Made by a program: the position numbers and the translations under genes
Notes under the pieces: generated by a model
What the model saw: the letters and a program-made list of their open reading frames with translations, nothing else
Database searches by the model: none
What the model was told of the DNA's origin: nothing
Part shown: one piece after another, positions 26,941 through 35,735 of the stretch
Position numbering within the stretch: the stretch's first letter is position 1
Layout: the number at the start of each line of letters is the position of its first letter
Assembly (NCBI RefSeq): GCF_009741275.1
Contig: NZ_WOWS01000002.1
Coordinates: forward strand, 310,001 to 374,000
Source: Winogradskyella endarachnes
GTDB lineage: Bacteria > Bacteroidota > Bacteroidia > Flavobacteriales > Flavobacteriaceae
Direction: 5' to 3'
DNA length: 64,000 nt

Positions 26941-27714
26941 ATGGTTTTAAATAATAATATTAAACACAGTGTAGTTCGTTGGCCTTATGGAAGAATGGGG
27001 ATGGAAGAATTTTTAAAATCTTTAAACGAAATTGGCGTTACCGCAATTGAGTTAGTAGAACCAGAAGATTATCCGTTATTAAAAAAGTATAACATTCATT
27101 GTGCAATGTGTCAAGGTGCAGAAATCAGTTTTTCAGAAGGATGGAACAATCCTAAATACCATGATGAGTTAATTAAGCGATATTCTGAAATGATACCTCA
27201 TATTGCAGAAGCTGGTTATACAAACCTTATTTGTTTTAGTGGAAGTAGAGCAGAAATAAGTGATGAAGAAGGATTAAAAAATTGTGTGGTAGGATTAAAT
27301 AAAATATTACCTATAGCAAAAGAGCACAATGTGGTTTTACACATGGAATTATTAAACAGCAGAACCGCACCGCATAAAGATTACATGTGCGATAACACAA
27401 AATTTGGTGTAGAATTATGCCAACAATTGGATTCAGATAACTTTAAATTATTATATGATATCTATCACATGCAAGTTATGGAAGGTGATATTATTAAAAC
27501 AATTAGAGTCAACCATCAGTATTTTGGGCATTATCATACAGCTGGGAATCCTGGTCGTGGTCCTTTAGATGACACTCAAGAATTAAATTATCCTGCTATT
27601 ATGAAAGCTATCGTAAAAACCGGATTTACGGGTTACGTAGGACAAGAGTTTATGCCAAAAGGGAAAAATAAAATTGAAGCTTTACAAACAGGTATTAAAA
27701 TTTGTGATGTTTAG
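26941..27714 (+). CDS. Hydroxypyruvate isomerase-like TIM-barrel protein
   Basis: The 257-residue protein belongs to the AP-endonuclease 2 TIM-barrel family (xylose isomerase-like), closest in motifs to hydroxypyruvate isomerase (Hyi). Metal ligands are apparent: Glu in VVLHMELLNS, Asp in LLYDIYHMQ, the HYHTAGNPGRGPLDD stretch, and Glu in GYVGQEFMP. Hyi interconverts hydroxypyruvate and tartronate semialdehyde; related proteins act on other ketose or keto-acid substrates. It follows the NeuD-like gene by 100 bases in the same direction. Whether it belongs to the acyl locus is uncertain. Confidence 0.8.
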   Translation: MVLNNNIKHSVVRWPYGRMGMEEFLKSLNEIGVTAIELVEPEDYPLLKKYNIHCAMCQGAEISFSEGWNNPKYHDELIKRYSEMIPHIAEAGYTNLICFSGSRAEISDEEGLKNCVVGLNKILPIAKEHNVVLHMELLNSRTAPHKDYMCDNTKFGVELCQQLDSDNFKLLYDIYHMQVMEGDIIKTIRVNHQYFGHYHTAGNPGRGPLDDTQELNYPAIMKAIVKTGFTGYVGQEFMPKGKNKIEALQTGIKICDV

Positions 27715-27928
27715 TTTAAGATAAAAAGCGAGAACTCTTCAAGAATAAGTTTGTTAATAAGAAGGGATATTTATCCTAAGATGTAAAGCTATAGTAAAAA
27801 GTAGTTAAAACTCATACTATCTATTTCAAGGATTAGAATCTGTAACTTAGTTTGAAATTAGTACTTTTAGATAATCCTATTATGATTTCAATTAATTTCT
27901 AAAACTTTATTTATTTCATTTAGAACAA

Positions 27929-27936
27929 TAGCTTTG
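27929..27936 (+). promoter_or_regulatory. -7 promoter box (TAGCTTTG) for the TrmH-family gene
   Basis: An exact TAnnTTTG match lies 13 bases before the ATG at 27950. No convincing -33 TTG is seen. The 234-base gap before the gene otherwise holds nothing recognisable. Confidence 0.4.
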
Positions 27937-27949
27937 TTAGTTTTGTGAT

Positions 27950-28408
27950 ATGAATGATAATTTCACAAATGAATTCTTTGGAATCGGAATTCAAAATGGA
28001 AAAACACCAGAAAATCTTGGTGTACTTTGGCGTTCAGCTCAAAACTTAGGAGCGAGTTTTATTTTTACTATCGGTAATCGTTATGCCAAACAAGCTTGTG
28101 ATACGCATAATGCGGTAAAGTCAATGCCGTATTTTCATTATGATACATTTGAAGATTTCTACAATAACATACCAAAAGGCGCAAGGCTGGTTGGAGTAGA
28201 GTTAACTGAAGATGCTGTAGCTTTAGAAACGTTTCATCACCCAAGACGTTGTGTTTATTTACTTGGTGCAGAAGATCATGGTTTATCTAAACAAGCTATT
28301 GAAAAAAGTCATTTTCTAATAAAATTTCAATCGCAATTAAGTCTTAATGTTTCGGTTGCAGGAAGTATAGTAATGTACGATAGAGGAATTGCTAAACCAC
28401 GAGTGTAA
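27950..28408 (+). CDS. TrmH/SpoU-family RNA 2'-O-methyltransferase
   Basis: The 152-residue protein is a catalytic-domain-only SPOUT methyltransferase that transfers methyl from SAM to a ribose 2'-OH in tRNA or rRNA. Motif 1 (ENLGVLWRSAQNLGA, with conserved Asn and Arg), motif 2 (LLGAEDHGLSKQAI) and motif 3 (SLNVSVAGSIVMYDRG) are intact and form the knotted SAM site. Without an N-terminal RNA-binding domain the target cannot be chosen between tRNA and rRNA. It converges on rho with a shared terminator. Confidence 0.9.
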   Translation: MNDNFTNEFFGIGIQNGKTPENLGVLWRSAQNLGASFIFTIGNRYAKQACDTHNAVKSMPYFHYDTFEDFYNNIPKGARLVGVELTEDAVALETFHHPRRCVYLLGAEDHGLSKQAIEKSHFLIKFQSQLSLNVSVAGSIVMYDRGIAKPRV

Positions 28409-28441
28409 TTTAAGAGTCAAATTTTTCAGAACAAAACATAA

Positions 28442-28474
28442 AAAAAACCTTGAACGATAAATTCAAGGTTTTTT
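28442..28474. terminator. Bidirectional terminator between trmH-like gene and rho
   Basis: The 13-base arms AAAAAACCTTGAA and TTCAAGGTTTTTT flank a seven-base loop, giving T runs on both strands for the convergent genes. Confidence 0.85.
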
Positions 28475-28495
28475 AATATAATATTTTGAAAGGTT

Positions 28496-30208
28496 TTATC
28501 CATTCATAGATATCAAAAACTCTTCATTATTTCTTGTTTGTTTAAAACGGTCGTTAATGAATTCCATAGCTTCAACAGGGTTCATATCTGCTAAATACTT
28601 ACGCATTACCCACATTCTTTGAATGGTGTTAGCATCTAGTAAAATATCATCACGTCTTGTACTAGAAGATGTTAAATCAATTGCTGGGAATATTCTACGG
28701 TTAGAAATCTTACGATCTAACTGAAGTTCCATGTTACCAGTTCCTTTAAATTCTTCAAAAATTACCTCATCCATTTTAGAACCAGTTTCTGTTAATGCTG
28801 TAGCAATAATAGTTAAGGAGCCACCATTTTCAATATTACGTGCAGCACCAAAGAAACGTTTTGGTTTATGTAAAGCATTGGCATCAACACCACCAGAAAG
28901 TATTTTACCAGATGCAGGTTGAACCGTGTTATAAGCTCTTGCTAAACGTGTAATAGAATCTAATAAAATTACCACATCATGGCCACATTCTACTAAGCGT
29001 TTTGCTTTTTCTAAAACAATATTAGCAATTCTTACATGCTCGTGCGCTTCTTTATCAAACGTAGAAGCTATCACTTCGCCACGTACATTACGCTGCATAT
29101 CTGTTACTTCCTCTGGACGTTCATCAATTAATAAAATCATTTGATAAACCTCAGGATGGTTAGCTGCAATAGCATTGGCAACATCCTTAAGTAACATGGT
29201 TTTTCCTGTCTTTGGTTGAGAAACAATCATACCACGTTGTCCTTTTCCTATAGGCGCAAATAAATCCATAATACGCGTAGAAATTGTGGCTTGCTTCTCT
29301 GCTATGTTAAATTTCTCTTGTGGAAATAATGGTGTTAAATGCTCAAAAGCAACTCTATCTCTTACAACGTTTGGGTTTTGACCATTAATTTTACTCACTT
29401 TAATTAAAGGGAAATATTTTTCACCTTCTTTAGGAGGTCTTACATGGCCAAGTACAGTGTCTCCAGTTTTTAAGCCAAATAAACGAATTTGAGATTGTGA
29501 AACATAAATATCATCTGGAGAAGATAAATAATTATAATCAGATGATCTTAAAAAACCATAACCATCTTGCATAATGTCTAATACACCTTCACTTTCAATA
29601 ATAGCGTCAAATTCAAAATCTGGCTCACGATAACGGTTTCTACTATCCTTATTGCCATTGTTTTTTTGATTATTATTGTTTCTATTATTATTGTCTTTAG
29701 AGCGGTTTTGTCTCTTATCATTGTTATGATTAGAGTTAGAACGCTTTTTGTCGTTAGACTTGTTATCTTGATTTTTTTGCTGGCCATTATCTTTGTTGGC
29801 CTTATCATTTTGCGATTTGTCATCGCTTTGCGACGTATCGCTAGAGTTATCTGTTTTGGTCTTAGAATTCCTAGGTTTCTGAACTCTAGGTTTAGCCGTT
29901 TTTGATTTAGCATCCTTTTTTTCAACGTTATCAGAAAATTCTAAGGATTTTTGATCAGTAGATTCTTGTGTTTTTTTCTGAACTCTAGTACGTTTTTGAG
30001 GTGCTTTCTTAGCAGCAGGTTTAGGTTCTGCTTTTGCTTCAGTAGCGACTTTTGCCTCTACAGCACCAGGATTAGCTGCTTGGTAATCTAAGATTTGATA
30101 TACCAAGTCTAATTTTTTTTGAGCACGGTATTTTGGTACATTTAGTTGTTTAGCTATCTCCTGTAATTCAGGCAGTTTTTTAGCTTTTAACTGAGAAATT
30201 TCAAACAT
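28496..30208 (-). CDS. rho: Transcription termination factor Rho
   Basis: Rho is the hexameric RNA helicase that ends factor-dependent transcripts. The 570-residue protein has a Rho N-terminal SAP-like helix domain ([20 protein letters not shown]), a disordered Lys/Asn/Ser/Gln-rich insertion at about residues 65-195, the cold-shock RNA-binding domain ([16 protein letters not shown]), and the ATPase core with Walker A region [12 protein letters not shown] and [14 protein letters not shown]. It is about 150 residues longer than E. coli Rho because of the insertion, which is typical of Bacteroidota. A TAAATTTG -7 box on this strand at 30354-30347 would give a leader of roughly 130 bases, room for autoregulation. 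Confidence 0.96.
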   Translation of the reverse strand: MFEISQLKAKKLPELQEIAKQLNVPKYRAQKKLDLVYQILDYQAANPGAVEAKVATEAKAEPKPAAKKAPQKRTRVQKKTQESTDQKSLEFSDNVEKKDAKSKTAKPRVQKPRNSKTKTDNSSDTSQSDDKSQNDKANKDNGQQKNQDNKSNDKKRSNSNHNNDKRQNRSKDNNNRNNNNQKNNGNKDSRNRYREPDFEFDAIIESEGVLDIMQDGYGFLRSSDYNYLSSPDDIYVSQSQIRLFGLKTGDTVLGHVRPPKEGEKYFPLIKVSKINGQNPNVVRDRVAFEHLTPLFPQEKFNIAEKQATISTRIMDLFAPIGKGQRGMIVSQPKTGKTMLLKDVANAIAANHPEVYQMILLIDERPEEVTDMQRNVRGEVIASTFDKEAHEHVRIANIVLEKAKRLVECGHDVVILLDSITRLARAYNTVQPASGKILSGGVDANALHKPKRFFGAARNIENGGSLTIIATALTETGSKMDEVIFEEFKGTGNMELQLDRKISNRRIFPAIDLTSSSTRRDDILLDANTIQRMWVMRKYLADMNPVEAMEFINDRFKQTRNNEEFLISMNG

Positions 30209-30422
30209 TCGTATGTTGTATATGTATTATAATTTGATATTATTAATTCAATGTTTTCTAAATGAAATAAAAGAAAAAAAGTGAGATTAATTTGGAAGAT
30301 TAGAAAGACGCTATTATTTATACCGCTTCTTTCTACTGCAATAATACAAATTTATTTTAAAACATTTTCTATCTTTTTAAAAAATAAACACCTAATTTTG
30401 CAGAACTTTTTTAATAAAAGAT

Positions 30423-30833
30423 ATGATTCAACGCATTCAAACCTTATATTTATTTTTAGCCGCGGTTATTTCTGCAGGTTTAATATTTGTGTTTCACCTG
30501 TGGACAAATAATGATGGTGTAGAAATATATGCCATTAATAATTATTTGTTTTTAGGCTTGTTTTTAGGTTCAGCATTATTATCTTTGATTTCGATTTTTA
30601 GATTTAAAGACAGAAAGTCTCAATTTGTTTTGGGCAGACTTAATATAATATTAAACTTTATTTTACTAGGAATCTTAGTTTATGAATCTTCAAAAGTACC
30701 TGGAGAAATTAGTTTTTCTGAGAAAGGTATTGGGATTCTTCTTCCTATTTTTTCTATTGTGTGTTTAGTCTTGGCTAACAAGGCTATTAAAAAGGATGAA
30801 GATCTTGTAAAATCTGTAGATCGTTTACGATAG
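30423..30833 (+). CDS. DUF4293 family membrane protein
   Basis: The 136-residue protein starts MIQRIQTLYLFLAAV, the typical DUF4293 N-terminus, and has four hydrophobic helices; function is unknown. It is divergent from rho, an arrangement that I recall as common in Flavobacteriaceae. A TAATTTTG -7 box lies at 30393-30400, 22 bases before the ATG. A strong terminator follows. Confidence 0.85.
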   Translation: MIQRIQTLYLFLAAVISAGLIFVFHLWTNNDGVEIYAINNYLFLGLFLGSALLSLISIFRFKDRKSQFVLGRLNIILNFILLGILVYESSKVPGEISFSEKGIGILLPIFSIVCLVLANKAIKKDEDLVKSVDRLR

Positions 30834-30860
30834 ACCTAAAATCTTAGTAGTATTAGTGTG

Positions 30861-30890
30861 AAAAACCCAGTCGCTGCCGACTGGGTTTTT
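30861..30890. terminator. Bidirectional terminator between DUF4293 and phosphoesterase genes
   Basis: A 13-bp perfect stem (AAAAACCCAGTCG/CGACTGGGTTTTT) with loop CTGC serves both convergent genes. Confidence 0.92.
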
Positions 30891-30896
30891 TGTTTT

Positions 30897-31391
30897 TTAT
30901 CGAGATTCAAATTCTATAACTTCTAATTCTTTTATGTTTTTACCATCAATTTTAAATCGTAACATGGTTCTTATTTTGTGAAAACCGTGTTTACCAGCAG
31001 CACCAGGATTAATGTGTAAAAGATCTAACTTTTTATCTGGCATTACTTTTAAAATGTGAGAATGACCTGTAATGAAGATATCTGGAGGATTTGCAACCAA
31101 AGCATCTTTAACTTTATTGTTATATTTTGGAGGATAACCACCAATATGCGTAATCCATACGTCTACATCTTCGCACATAAATCTGTTATGAAGCGGAAAT
31201 TCTGTTCGGGCTTTAGCATCATCAATATTGCCATAAACGGCTTTTAGTGGTTTGAGTTGCTTTATTTTATCTGTAACAGCTAAATTACCAATATCCCCTG
31301 CATGCCAAACTTCATCTGCTTGTTTTACATGGTTTAATATGGCATTATCAATATAACTGTGCGTATCTGATAAGAGAAGTATTTTTTTCAT
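30897..31391 (-). CDS. YfcE/MJ0936-family metallophosphoesterase
   Basis: The 164-residue protein has all calcineurin-like phosphoesterase motifs: LSDTHSYID, WHAGDIGN, YGNID, a His near WITHIGG, TGHSH and NPGAAG, so a binuclear metal site is intact. Family members hydrolyse phosphodiesters such as model substrates and cyclic nucleotides; the natural substrate is unknown. It is divergent from truA. Confidence 0.9.
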   Translation of the reverse strand: MKKILLLSDTHSYIDNAILNHVKQADEVWHAGDIGNLAVTDKIKQLKPLKAVYGNIDDAKARTEFPLHNRFMCEDVDVWITHIGGYPPKYNNKVKDALVANPPDIFITGHSHILKVMPDKKLDLLHINPGAAGKHGFHKIRTMLRFKIDGKNIKELEVIEFESR

Positions 31392-31479
31392 TTTATACTG
31401 AACTTGATTTACTATTGCATTCTTTTAAGCCAGAAAACTATAACTTTATATTTTAGGATTTCTTTAGCATCTAAAACAG

Positions 31480-31487
31480 TAACTTTG
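31480..31487 (+). promoter_or_regulatory. -7 promoter box (TAACTTTG) for truA
   Basis: An exact TAnnTTTG match 25 bases upstream of the TTG start of truA. No clear -33 TTG is found. Confidence 0.5.
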
Positions 31488-31512
31488 TACCTTAACAAAT
31501 GTAAGATTTCTA

Positions 31513-32259
31513 TTGCGATATTTCATTGAACTTTCATATAATGGTAAAACATATCATGGCTGGCAAAATCAGCCCAATGCTATTTCTGTACAAGAAGTAT
31601 TAGAAAAAGCGATGTCTACTATTTTAAAAACTGAAATTTCAATAATGGGAGCCGGTAGAACTGATGCTGGAGTGCATGCGTCTCAAATGTTTGCGCATTT
31701 TGATTTTGATGGTGATTTTAAATCTTATGATTTGGTTTATAAACTCAATTCGTTTTTACCAAATGATATTGCTATAACTTCAATTTTTGAAGTAAAACCT
31801 GATGCACATGCTAGGTTTCATGCTTTAAGCAGAATGTATCATTATAAAATTTCGACTTCAAAAAATGTATTTGACTATGATTATGCTTACCAAGTGCATT
31901 TACCTTTAGATGTCGATGCCATGAATGAAGCTTGTAAACTATTATTTCAGTATAAAGATTTTCAATGCTTTTCAAAAACAAATACAGATGTAAAAACCTA
32001 TAATTGTGACATTATGGAAGCATTTTGGACACAAACAGAGCACCAATTAGTTTTTACCATTAAGGCAGACCGATTTTTACGAAATATGGTGAGAGCTATT
32101 GTTGGTACTATGATTAATATAGGTTTAGGTAAATTGAAACCTGAAGATTTACACCAAATAATAAGCTCAAAAAGTAGAAGTGAAGCTGGTTTTTCAGTTC
32201 CTGCACATGGTTTATATTTGGTAGAAATAATCTATCCTAAAACAATTGAGATAAATTAA
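31513..32259 (+). CDS. truA: tRNA pseudouridine synthase A (TTG start)
   Basis: TruA converts uridines 38-40 of the tRNA anticodon arm to pseudouridine. The 248-residue protein has the catalytic Asp in AGRTDAGVHA, the conserved RFHALSRMYHYKI and the C-terminal FLRNMVRAIVGT. The start codon is TTG at 31513: the protein from there (MRYFIELSYNGK) matches the family N-terminus exactly, and the only nearby ATG is out of frame and followed at once by a stop. An ABC exporter gene follows 28 bases later, probably in the same unit. Confidence 0.93.
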   Translation: MRYFIELSYNGKTYHGWQNQPNAISVQEVLEKAMSTILKTEISIMGAGRTDAGVHASQMFAHFDFDGDFKSYDLVYKLNSFLPNDIAITSIFEVKPDAHARFHALSRMYHYKISTSKNVFDYDYAYQVHLPLDVDAMNEACKLLFQYKDFQCFSKTNTDVKTYNCDIMEAFWTQTEHQLVFTIKADRFLRNMVRAIVGTMINIGLGKLKPEDLHQIISSKSRSEAGFSVPAHGLYLVEIIYPKTIEIN

Positions 32260-32287
32260 AAATTTACTGAAACAAGTTCAGTACAAG

Positions 32288-34057
32288 ATGGCAGAAAAAG
32301 AAAAGAAAATATTTGATGTGTCCTTGTTTACACGATTATTACAATACATAAAACCGTATCGTACTGTATTTGTAATCTCACTATTTTGTGTTATTGGATT
32401 GGCTGTATTTGGTGCTTTTAGACCATATGTGTTAAAAGAAGCCATAGATGTAAAAATTGCAAACAAAGAATATAATGGGTTTGTATTATACATGGTAATA
32501 ATGCTTGCGTTATTAATTTTAGAAGTGATTTCGCAGTTATTATTTATCTACTATGCGAGTTGGCTAGGGCAATCTGTAGTAAAAGATATACGTGTAAAAT
32601 TATTTAAGCATATGCTTAAATTTAAAATGACCTATTTTGATAAATCATCTGTTGGTGTGTTAATAACCAGAGCGGTAACAGATATGGAACGTATTGCAGA
32701 TATTTTTGGACAAGGCTTATTTATGATTTTTAGTGACATATTAAAAATGCTTGTTGTTGCTGGTTTTATGGCTGTTATAAACTTAAAATTAAGTCTTATT
32801 GTTTTTGTTACGATGCCAATAGTAATATTTGCAACAAAAATTTTTCAGAAGTATATGAAACGTGCTTTTGAAGATGTAAGAACGGAAGTTTCTAATCTAA
32901 ATTCTTTTGTGCAAGAACGTGTAACAGGAATGAAAATTCTTCAGTTATTTACAAGAGAAGAAACCGAATATAAAAAGTTTAAAGCCATAAATGAGCGTCA
33001 TAAAAATGGTTGGATAAAAACGGTTTGGTATAACTCAATTTTCTTTCCAATTGCAGAATTTTTAGGGTCTTTAACTTTAGGAATGGTAATATTAGTTGGT
33101 GGTTTTGATACAGTTTCGGATCATCCTGGAACAACCTTAGGAGATTTAATATCCTTTACCATGTTTATTCCTATGTTGTTTAGACCACTAAATCAAATTG
33201 CAAATAAGTTTAACACCCTACAAATGGGAATGGTTGCTGCTGACCGTGTTTTTAAAGTATTAGATACAACATCTAATATTGATGATTCTGGTACTATTGA
33301 AGCTAAGCATTTTAAAGGTGAAATATCATTTAAGGATGTTAGATTCTCGTACATTAAAGATGAAGAAGTATTAAAAGGAATTTCGCTTAATGTAAAAGCA
33401 GGAGAAACTGTGGCTATTGTTGGGGCAACAGGAGCAGGAAAGTCTACCATTATTAATTTATTAAATCGTTTTTACGATATTAATTCCGGAAGCATTAAAA
33501 TTGATAATACAGATATTAAAGCAATGACTTTGAGTACTCTTAGAAGTCAAATTGCGGTTGTATTGCAAGATGTGTTTTTATTTGCGGATACAATTCTTAA
33601 TAATATTACATTAAATAATGAGCATATAACAGAAGAGGATGTTGTAACAGCAGCAAAAGCTATTGGAATTCACAATTTTATATCGAGCCTACCTAACGGT
33701 TATCATTATAATGTAAAAGAGAGAGGTGTGATGTTATCTTCTGGTCAGCGTCAACTTATTTCATTTTTAAGAGCTTATGTCACTAATCCGAGTATTTTAA
33801 TTTTAGATGAAGCAACGTCTTCCGTAGATTCTTATTCAGAACAATTAATACAAGATGCCACCGATAAGATTACTGAAGGTAGAACCTCAATTGTAATTGC
33901 ACATAGATTAGCAACCATACAACAAGCTGATAAAATTATTGTAATGGATGCTGGTGAAATTGTTGAGATAGGAACACATAAATCACTCCTCGAAAAAGAA
34001 ACCGGTTATTACAAAAATCTTTACGAAGTTCAGTTTTTAAAACCCGAAGCTGTTTAA
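32288..34057 (+). CDS. MsbA/MDR-type ABC exporter (fused permease and ATPase)
   Basis: The 589-residue half-transporter has six membrane helices in residues about 20-310 and a C-terminal ATPase with Walker A GATGAGKST, Q-loop VVLQDVFLF, signature LSSGQRQL (SSGQ in place of SGGQ), Walker B ILILDEATSSVD and the H-loop IVIAHRL. It acts as a homodimer or heterodimer. Substrate could be lipid or drug and is not determined. It follows truA by 28 bases and converges with the DUF3667 gene, only 9 bases apart. Confidence 0.92.
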   Translation: MAEKEKKIFDVSLFTRLLQYIKPYRTVFVISLFCVIGLAVFGAFRPYVLKEAIDVKIANKEYNGFVLYMVIMLALLILEVISQLLFIYYASWLGQSVVKDIRVKLFKHMLKFKMTYFDKSSVGVLITRAVTDMERIADIFGQGLFMIFSDILKMLVVAGFMAVINLKLSLIVFVTMPIVIFATKIFQKYMKRAFEDVRTEVSNLNSFVQERVTGMKILQLFTREETEYKKFKAINERHKNGWIKTVWYNSIFFPIAEFLGSLTLGMVILVGGFDTVSDHPGTTLGDLISFTMFIPMLFRPLNQIANKFNTLQMGMVAADRVFKVLDTTSNIDDSGTIEAKHFKGEISFKDVRFSYIKDEEVLKGISLNVKAGETVAIVGATGAGKSTIINLLNRFYDINSGSIKIDNTDIKAMTLSTLRSQIAVVLQDVFLFADTILNNITLNNEHITEEDVVTAAKAIGIHNFISSLPNGYHYNVKERGVMLSSGQRQLISFLRAYVTNPSILILDEATSSVDSYSEQLIQDATDKITEGRTSIVIAHRLATIQQADKIIVMDAGEIVEIGTHKSLLEKETGYYKNLYEVQFLKPEAV

Positions 34058-34066
34058 AATTTTTAT

Positions 34067-34846
34067 TTAAGAAAGTATTATAACAAGAAAGGCAAATAAC
34101 ATACCTGCTATAATAAGTAGAGATACAGCCACAAAGCCAACAATAATAAATCTTAATAATGTTGCCCAAAAATTGTCCTTAAATATGCGTTTTAAAATAT
34201 AAAACAAATATATAATTGTAGGTAGAATTAGTAAAGATGAAACAAGCATGTAATCTACACCAAAAATAGATGATATAATTGCTGTTACCGCTGTTAAGAT
34301 TATAACTTGAGCATAGTAATATAAATTAATTACAATATGTTCCGTGAAATTGAACTGTCTTTCTCTTAATAAATAATAGGTAATCCATGTGCCAAATGCA
34401 TAAAATGGAACTGTTGCTATGTAAATTAAACTTTGATATTTGTTAAAAGAATCTGGATTTAAATCTTTAAAAGGGTTGTTTTCTTTAGAATTTGTAGTAG
34501 CGTTAAACCCGTCTGCAAATCCATTTTGAAAATATAGTGTTTCCTTAAAAAATGTACTCATAATAAATAATTGAATACCAGCAAGTGTTAAAGCAATAGC
34601 AAAATATTGTAAAACGTCAATATATCTTTTTCTAGTACCATTTATGTAACCAATTATTACAGTTTCTGGTTGTGTAAATAGATGAATAAAAGTTTTTAAA
34701 AATTTATTGTCTAAACAAATAAACTGTTCATTTACTTGCGCTACCAAAACTTTTGGCTTTAACCTGTTTTGAATAATTTTTGCACCACATTCATCACAAT
34801 ATTTTTGTGTGTCGTTAAGTATGTTATTGCAATTTTTGCAGGTCAC
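34067..34846 (-). CDS. DUF3667 family membrane protein
   Basis: The 259-residue protein has an N-terminal zinc ribbon (Cys3/Cys6 and Cys17/Cys20) followed by an RLKPKV linker and about five membrane helices, the DUF3667 layout; function is unknown. Its start codon shares one base with the stop of cdaA, so the two are coupled, hinting at a link with the c-di-AMP enzyme. Confidence 0.85.
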   Translation of the reverse strand: MTCKNCNNILNDTQKYCDECGAKIIQNRLKPKVLVAQVNEQFICLDNKFLKTFIHLFTQPETVIIGYINGTRKRYIDVLQYFAIALTLAGIQLFIMSTFFKETLYFQNGFADGFNATTNSKENNPFKDLNPDSFNKYQSLIYIATVPFYAFGTWITYYLLRERQFNFTEHIVINLYYYAQVIILTAVTAIISSIFGVDYMLVSSLLILPTIIYLFYILKRIFKDNFWATLLRFIIVGFVAVSLLIIAGMLFAFLVIILS

Positions 34847-35628
34847 TATTGTAAGTCTTCTTTTATTTTTTGGGTAAGTTCTGCAGTATCTTTAAATATT
34901 ACAAAATCACCATTTTTTATATAAGAAATTTGCCCAGTTTCTTCACTAACACAAAGGGCAAGCGCGTCGGTTTTTTCTGTAATACCAATTGCTGCTCTAT
35001 GTCTTAAACCAAAACGTTCCGGAATATTTTTATCATTGTTAACAGGTAGAATTACACGTGTTGCTTTTACAATGTTTTTTTCTATAATTACGGCACCATC
35101 GTGCAAAGGACTGTTTTTAAAAAAAATACTTTCTATAATAGGTTGAGAGACTAAAATATTCATCTCATCACCAGTGTCAGTTAAAAAATCGAGATTGTTA
35201 TTACGTTCTATTACAATTAAAGCACCTGTATTTGTTGCTCCCATTTTATTACATGCAGTAATAATAGCATCAACATCTGTAGAGGTTTGATCTTCGTTTT
35301 TTAAGAATTTAAAGTTTTTAAAAATTCCTTTTTTACCACCAATGTTAGTTGAACCTACAAGTAATAAAAATTTTCTAATTTCTGGTTGAAAGACCACAAT
35401 TAAAGCTATAATACCAACCTTCATAAAACCATCAAAAATGCTATACAGCATCTGCATATTGAGATAGTCGGTTAAACGCCAAGCAAAATAAATAACTAAT
35501 ATTCCGATAAAAATATTGATGGCAACCGTGCCTTTTACAAGCTTGTATATGTAATACAGAAGAATAGCCACAAGGAAGACATCCACGAAGTCTATAAATC
35601 TAAAATCCCAAAGTTGTAAGTTTTCCAA
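34846..35628 (-). CDS. cdaA: Membrane diadenylate cyclase CdaA
   Basis: CdaA makes the second messenger c-di-AMP from two ATP, which controls osmotic and cell-wall homeostasis in many bacteria. The 260-residue protein has three N-terminal membrane helices (about residues 12-82) and a DAC domain with the catalytic DGA motif in SPLHDGAVIIE and RHR motif in FGLRHRAAIGITE. Length fits the family. No regulator gene of the YbbR type is beside it; the DUF3667 gene follows instead. Confidence 0.93.
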   Translation of the reverse strand: MENLQLWDFRFIDFVDVFLVAILLYYIYKLVKGTVAINIFIGILVIYFAWRLTDYLNMQMLYSIFDGFMKVGIIALIVVFQPEIRKFLLLVGSTNIGGKKGIFKNFKFLKNEDQTSTDVDAIITACNKMGATNTGALIVIERNNNLDFLTDTGDEMNILVSQPIIESIFFKNSPLHDGAVIIEKNIVKATRVILPVNNDKNIPERFGLRHRAAIGITEKTDALALCVSEETGQISYIKNGDFVIFKDTAELTQKIKEDLQ

Positions 35629-35705
35629 GCGGTTAGTGTTTTTGCTAATTTAATAATTTATGTTTAGTTGAAAAGAATAATTTACATCTTCATTTTTTAG
35701 ACTTT

Positions 35706-35730
35706 CAGGTTTTTAAAACCTGACAGGTCT
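35706..35730. repeat. Palindromic intergenic repeat, copy 1
   Basis: The core CAGGTTTTTAAAACCTG is an 8-bp stem around one base, followed by ACAGGTCT. It matches the element at 48386 and more loosely the one at 36485, so it is a dispersed repeat rather than a gene-specific site. Confidence 0.75.
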
Positions 35731-35735
35731 TGTGC

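Noticed and set aside
29578-29925. Open frames opposite the low-complexity part of rho
   Set aside because: They are shadows of the Asn/Lys-rich insertion and have no independent protein features.
30281-30511. Open frame over the start of the DUF4293 gene
   Set aside because: It overlaps the DUF4293 promoter box and a longer, recognisable frame; no family features.
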